Positions 5,172 to 7,268 of a DNA stretch of 7,268 bases are shown here, one piece after another (the first letter of the stretch is position 1; each line of letters starts with the position of its first letter). Origin of the DNA: an uncultured Gemmatimonadota bacterium (GTDB lineage Bacteria > Gemmatimonadota > Gemmatimonadetes > Gemmatimonadales > Gemmatimonadaceae); the NCBI GenBank assembly GCA_946479015.1, contig CAMLEQ010000189.1, positions 1 through 7,268 on the forward strand. Reading direction: 5' to 3'. A model generated the notes under the pieces. It was given only the letters and a program-made list of their open reading frames with translations. It was not told where the DNA came from and did not search any database. The position numbers and the translations under genes are program-made.

Positions 5172-6646
5172 CACCCCTCGTCCCTCGCCCACGCCAGCGC
5201 GGCGCGGACCGCGCGCTCCCAGCCGCGCGCGCCGGCGCGCGCCGCCTCGGCGCCCGGGCCCGGCTCGAAGCGCGCGAACTCGCGCGTGGCGAGGACCGCC
5301 TCCGCGCTCCCCCACACCCCGCCGGCGAGCCCCGCGAGCGCGGCCGCCCCGAGCGCCGTCGTCTCGATCACCGCGGGGCGCTCCACCGGCACCCCGAGCA
5401 CATCCGCCTGAAACTGCATGAGCCAGTCGTTCTCCGTCGCGCCGCCGTCCACGCGCAGCCGCTCGAACGCGGCCCCGCTCCGCGCGCGCATGAGGTCGAG
5501 CACCTCGGACGTGGCGTACGCCATCGCCTCCAGGGCGGCGCGCGCCAGGTGCGCCCTCGTGGTGCCGCGCGTGATGCCCACGATCGTCCCGCGCGCCTCG
5601 GGCTCCCAGTGCGGCGCGCCGAGCCCCACGAGCGCCGGCACGAAGTACACGCCGCCGGTGTCGGGGATCCCGCGCGCCAGCGCCTCCGTCTCCCGCGCCT
5701 CGCGCACGATGCCGAGCCCGTCGCGCAGCCACTGCACCGCGGCGCCGGCGATGAAGATCGCCCCCTCCAGCGCATACGCCGGCTTCCCGTCGCAGTCGCA
5801 GGCGACGGTGGCCAGCAGCCCGCCCCCGGCCGCCGCGCGCGCGCGCCCGGTGTTCAGCAGCAGGAAGGCGCCGGTGCCGTACGTGTTCTTCCCCTCCCCC
5901 ACCCGCCAGCACCCCTGCCCGAAGAGCGCCGCCTGCTGGTCGCCGGCGATGCCGAGGATGGGGATGCTCCGCCCGAACAGCGCCGGGTCCGTGACACCGA
6001 AGTCGCCGCTCGACGGCCGGACCTCGGGGAGCACCGTCTCGGGGACGCCGAACAGCCGGCAGAGCTCCCCGCTCCAGCGCATCTCGTCGATGTCGAACAG
6101 CATCGTGCGCGACGCGTTCGTGGGCTCGGTGGCGTGCACGCGCCCGCCGGTGAGCGTCCACACCAGCCAACTGTCCACGGTGCCCGCGAGCAGCTCGCCC
6201 CGCGCCGCGCGCGCCGCCACGCCGGGGCGGGCGAGCATCCACTCCAGCTTGGTCGCCGAGAAGTACGGATCCACCACCAGCCCGGTGCGCGCGGCGATCG
6301 CGTCGCGCTCGGGCGCCAGCGCCTCGCACCGCGCCGCCGTGCGCCGGTCCTGCCACACGATGGCGCGTCCCACCGGCTCCCCGGTGGCGCGCTCCCAGAG
6401 CACCACCGTCTCGCGCTGGTTGGTGATCCCGATGGCGTCGGGGTGCACGCCGGCGCGCGCGATCGCCTCGCGCGCCGCCTCGATGGTGCAGCCGATGAGG
6501 TCGCGCGGGTCGTGCTCCACCCACCCCGGCGCCGGGAAGTGCTGCGGAATCTCGCGGTAGCCGCGCCCCACCACCCGCCCGTTCGCGCCCACCACGAGGC
6601 AGGTGGTGCCGGTGGTGCCCTGATCGATCGCGAGGACGTGTCTCAC
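5171..6646 (-). CDS. glpK: Glycerol kinase (FGGY family)
   Basis: This 491-residue protein is full length for glycerol kinase, which converts glycerol and ATP to sn-glycerol 3-phosphate in the cytoplasm. Family motifs in order are AIDQGTTG (6-13), [12 protein letters not shown] (73-84), IVWQDRRTA (96-104), [16 protein letters not shown] (121-136), [11 protein letters not shown] (176-186), [13 protein letters not shown] (232-244), [15 protein letters not shown] (253-267), [18 protein letters not shown] (292-309), [13 protein letters not shown] (341-353) and [16 protein letters not shown] (398-413). D236 in GDQQ is the expected catalytic base, with R78/E79 for glycerol binding. The E. coli loop GGKGGTR that binds fructose 1,6-bisphosphate is missing, so that allosteric control is unlikely. 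After DQGTT the protein has GTT where E. coli has SSR. The GTG start is supported by a GTGA overlap with the mtnA stop and by the family N-terminus. No glpF or glpD is adjacent within the window. Confidence 0.95.
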   Translation of the reverse strand: MRHVLAIDQGTTGTTCLVVGANGRVVGRGYREIPQHFPAPGWVEHDPRDLIGCTIEAAREAIARAGVHPDAIGITNQRETVVLWERATGEPVGRAIVWQDRRTAARCEALAPERDAIAARTGLVVDPYFSATKLEWMLARPGVAARAARGELLAGTVDSWLVWTLTGGRVHATEPTNASRTMLFDIDEMRWSGELCRLFGVPETVLPEVRPSSGDFGVTDPALFGRSIPILGIAGDQQAALFGQGCWRVGEGKNTYGTGAFLLLNTGRARAAAGGGLLATVACDCDGKPAYALEGAIFIAGAAVQWLRDGLGIVREARETEALARGIPDTGGVYFVPALVGLGAPHWEPEARGTIVGITRGTTRAHLARAALEAMAYATSEVLDLMRARSGAAFERLRVDGGATENDWLMQFQADVLGVPVERPAVIETTALGAAALAGLAGGVWGSAEAVLATREFARFEPGPGAEAARAGARGWERAVRAALAWARDEG

Positions 6647-7268
6647 GGGTCGTGGAAGCGATAGGGTGGACGGTGCACGCCGCGATCGCTCACGATGGCC
6701 GTGATGAGCGCGGCGGGGGTGACATCGAAGGCGGGGTTCTCCACCGCCACGCCCTCGGGGACGGTGGTCCGCCCCATTCCGCGCGCGATCTCGTCGCGCC
6801 CGCGGCGCTCGATGACGATCGCCTCGCCGCTCGGGAGCGACGGATCGAAGGTGGAGGACGGCGCGGCGACGTAGAACGGGATGCCGTGGTGCGCGGCGAG
6901 CACCGCGAGCGCGTAGGTGCCGATCTTGTTCGCCGCATCGCCGTTGGCGGCGATCCGGTCCGCGCCCACGAGCACGAGGTCCACGCGGCCGGCGCGCATG
7001 AGGCTCGCGGCGGCGACGTCGGCGATCACGCGCACGGGGATCCCGGCGCGCGCGAGCTCCCACGCGGTGAGCCGGCTCCCCTGGAGGAGGGGGCGCGTCT
7101 CGTCCGCCCACACCTCCACGCGGCGCCCGTGCTCGGCGGCGAGATACACCGGCGCGAGCGCGGTGCCGATGCCGCTGGTGGCGAGCGCGCCGGCGTTGCA
7201 GTGAGTGAGCACGCGCGCGCCGTCCGGCACGAGCGCGAGCCCGTGCTCGCCGATGCGGCGGCACATGG
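6643..7268 (-). CDS. mtnA: S-methyl-5-thioribose-1-phosphate isomerase, C-terminal part (start outside window)
   Basis: The frame runs off the right edge; 207 complete codons of the C-terminal part are visible out of the family's usual 340 or so. MtnA converts methylthioribose 1-phosphate to methylthioribulose 1-phosphate in methionine salvage. Numbering from the Met codon at 7266, the visible motifs are [18 protein letters not shown] (20-37) with catalytic C23, [18 protein letters not shown] (54-71), [19 protein letters not shown] (100-118) with catalytic D103, [11 protein letters not shown] (131-141) and [18 protein letters not shown] (175-192). The C23-D103 spacing of 80 equals that of Cys160 and Asp240 as I recall for B. 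subtilis MtnA. This favours MtnA over eIF2B or ribose-1,5-bisphosphate isomerase relatives. Its stop overlaps the glpK GTG (GTGA), so the two are co-transcribed. The Met at 7266 is internal, not the start. Confidence 0.95.
   Translation of the reverse strand, partial: MCRRIGEHGLALVPDGARVLTHCNAGALATSGIGTALAPVYLAAEHGRRVEVWADETRPLLQGSRLTAWELARAGIPVRVIADVAAASLMRAGRVDLVLVGADRIAANGDAANKIGTYALAVLAAHHGIPFYVAAPSSTFDPSLPSGEAIVIERRGRDEIARGMGRTTVPEGVAVENPAFDVTPAALITAIVSDRGVHRPPYRFHDP

Noticed and set aside
5216..5260. Runs of alternating GC (gcgcgcgcc repeats) as simple repeats or Z-DNA
   Set aside because: They occur all over the window as Ala/Arg codons in GC-rich coding sequence and do not form a distinct array.
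5418..6664. Two long plus-strand open frames (380 and 371 residues) opposite glpK
   Set aside because: Low-complexity Arg/Pro/Ala/Ser translation, antisense to an intact glycerol kinase, no domain or ribosome binding site pattern.

Overview
The window is very GC-rich, with long antisense shadow reading frames of the kind high-GC genomes produce. It contains two tandem runs of minus-strand genes plus the end of one plus-strand gene. A diderm, aerobic or respiring bacterium is implied, because a System I (Ccm) cytochrome c maturation cluster is present. The combination of a Cys-type CcmE, an atypical CcmH, an ABC exporter permease and the overall base composition reminds me of Gemmatimonadota. 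That placement is inference from gene content, not a phylogenetic result.

Layout from left to right: (1) 3-275 (+) is the last 90 residues of an ABC-2-like exporter permease, converging on the next cluster across a 19-bp gap with a hairpin. (2) 295-3840 (-), read from right to left, is ccmE, ccmF, ccmH and a CcmI-like protein with two zinc ribbons. Each junction is a 4-nt stop/start overlap (ATGA, GTGA, ATGA). (3) 3872-4099 (-) is a 75-residue helical protein of unknown function, 31 bp upstream of ccmE. (4) 4100-4206 is the longest non-coding stretch. It has a GC-rich hairpin behind the upstream gene and an AT-rich island that may be the promoter of the ccm unit. (5) 4207-7268 (-), read from right to left, is the C-terminal part of mtnA, then glpK, a PF03167-type uracil-DNA glycosylase with four candidate Fe-S cysteines, and a YfiM/DUF2279-like protein. 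These are joined by GTGA, TGATG and TGATG overlaps.

How the genes work together: CcmE carries heme to CcmF, which joins it to apocytochromes whose thiols are kept reduced by CcmH-type proteins. Here CcmE has CxxxY instead of the heme-binding HxxxY. CcmH lacks the canonical LRCxxC and instead has a cysteine cluster (C75, C77, C79, C86, C93). No ccmG lies between ccmF and ccmH, and the CcmI position is taken by a short membrane-anchored zinc-ribbon protein. CcmF, in contrast, keeps the WWD motif and all four expected heme histidines. This is the most interesting part of the window: a variant Ccm system that departs from the E. coli pattern in several components. The mtnA-glpK-udg-DUF2279 run looks like a mixed metabolic and housekeeping operon.

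No rRNA, tRNA, CRISPR array, insertion sequence or prophage gene was seen.
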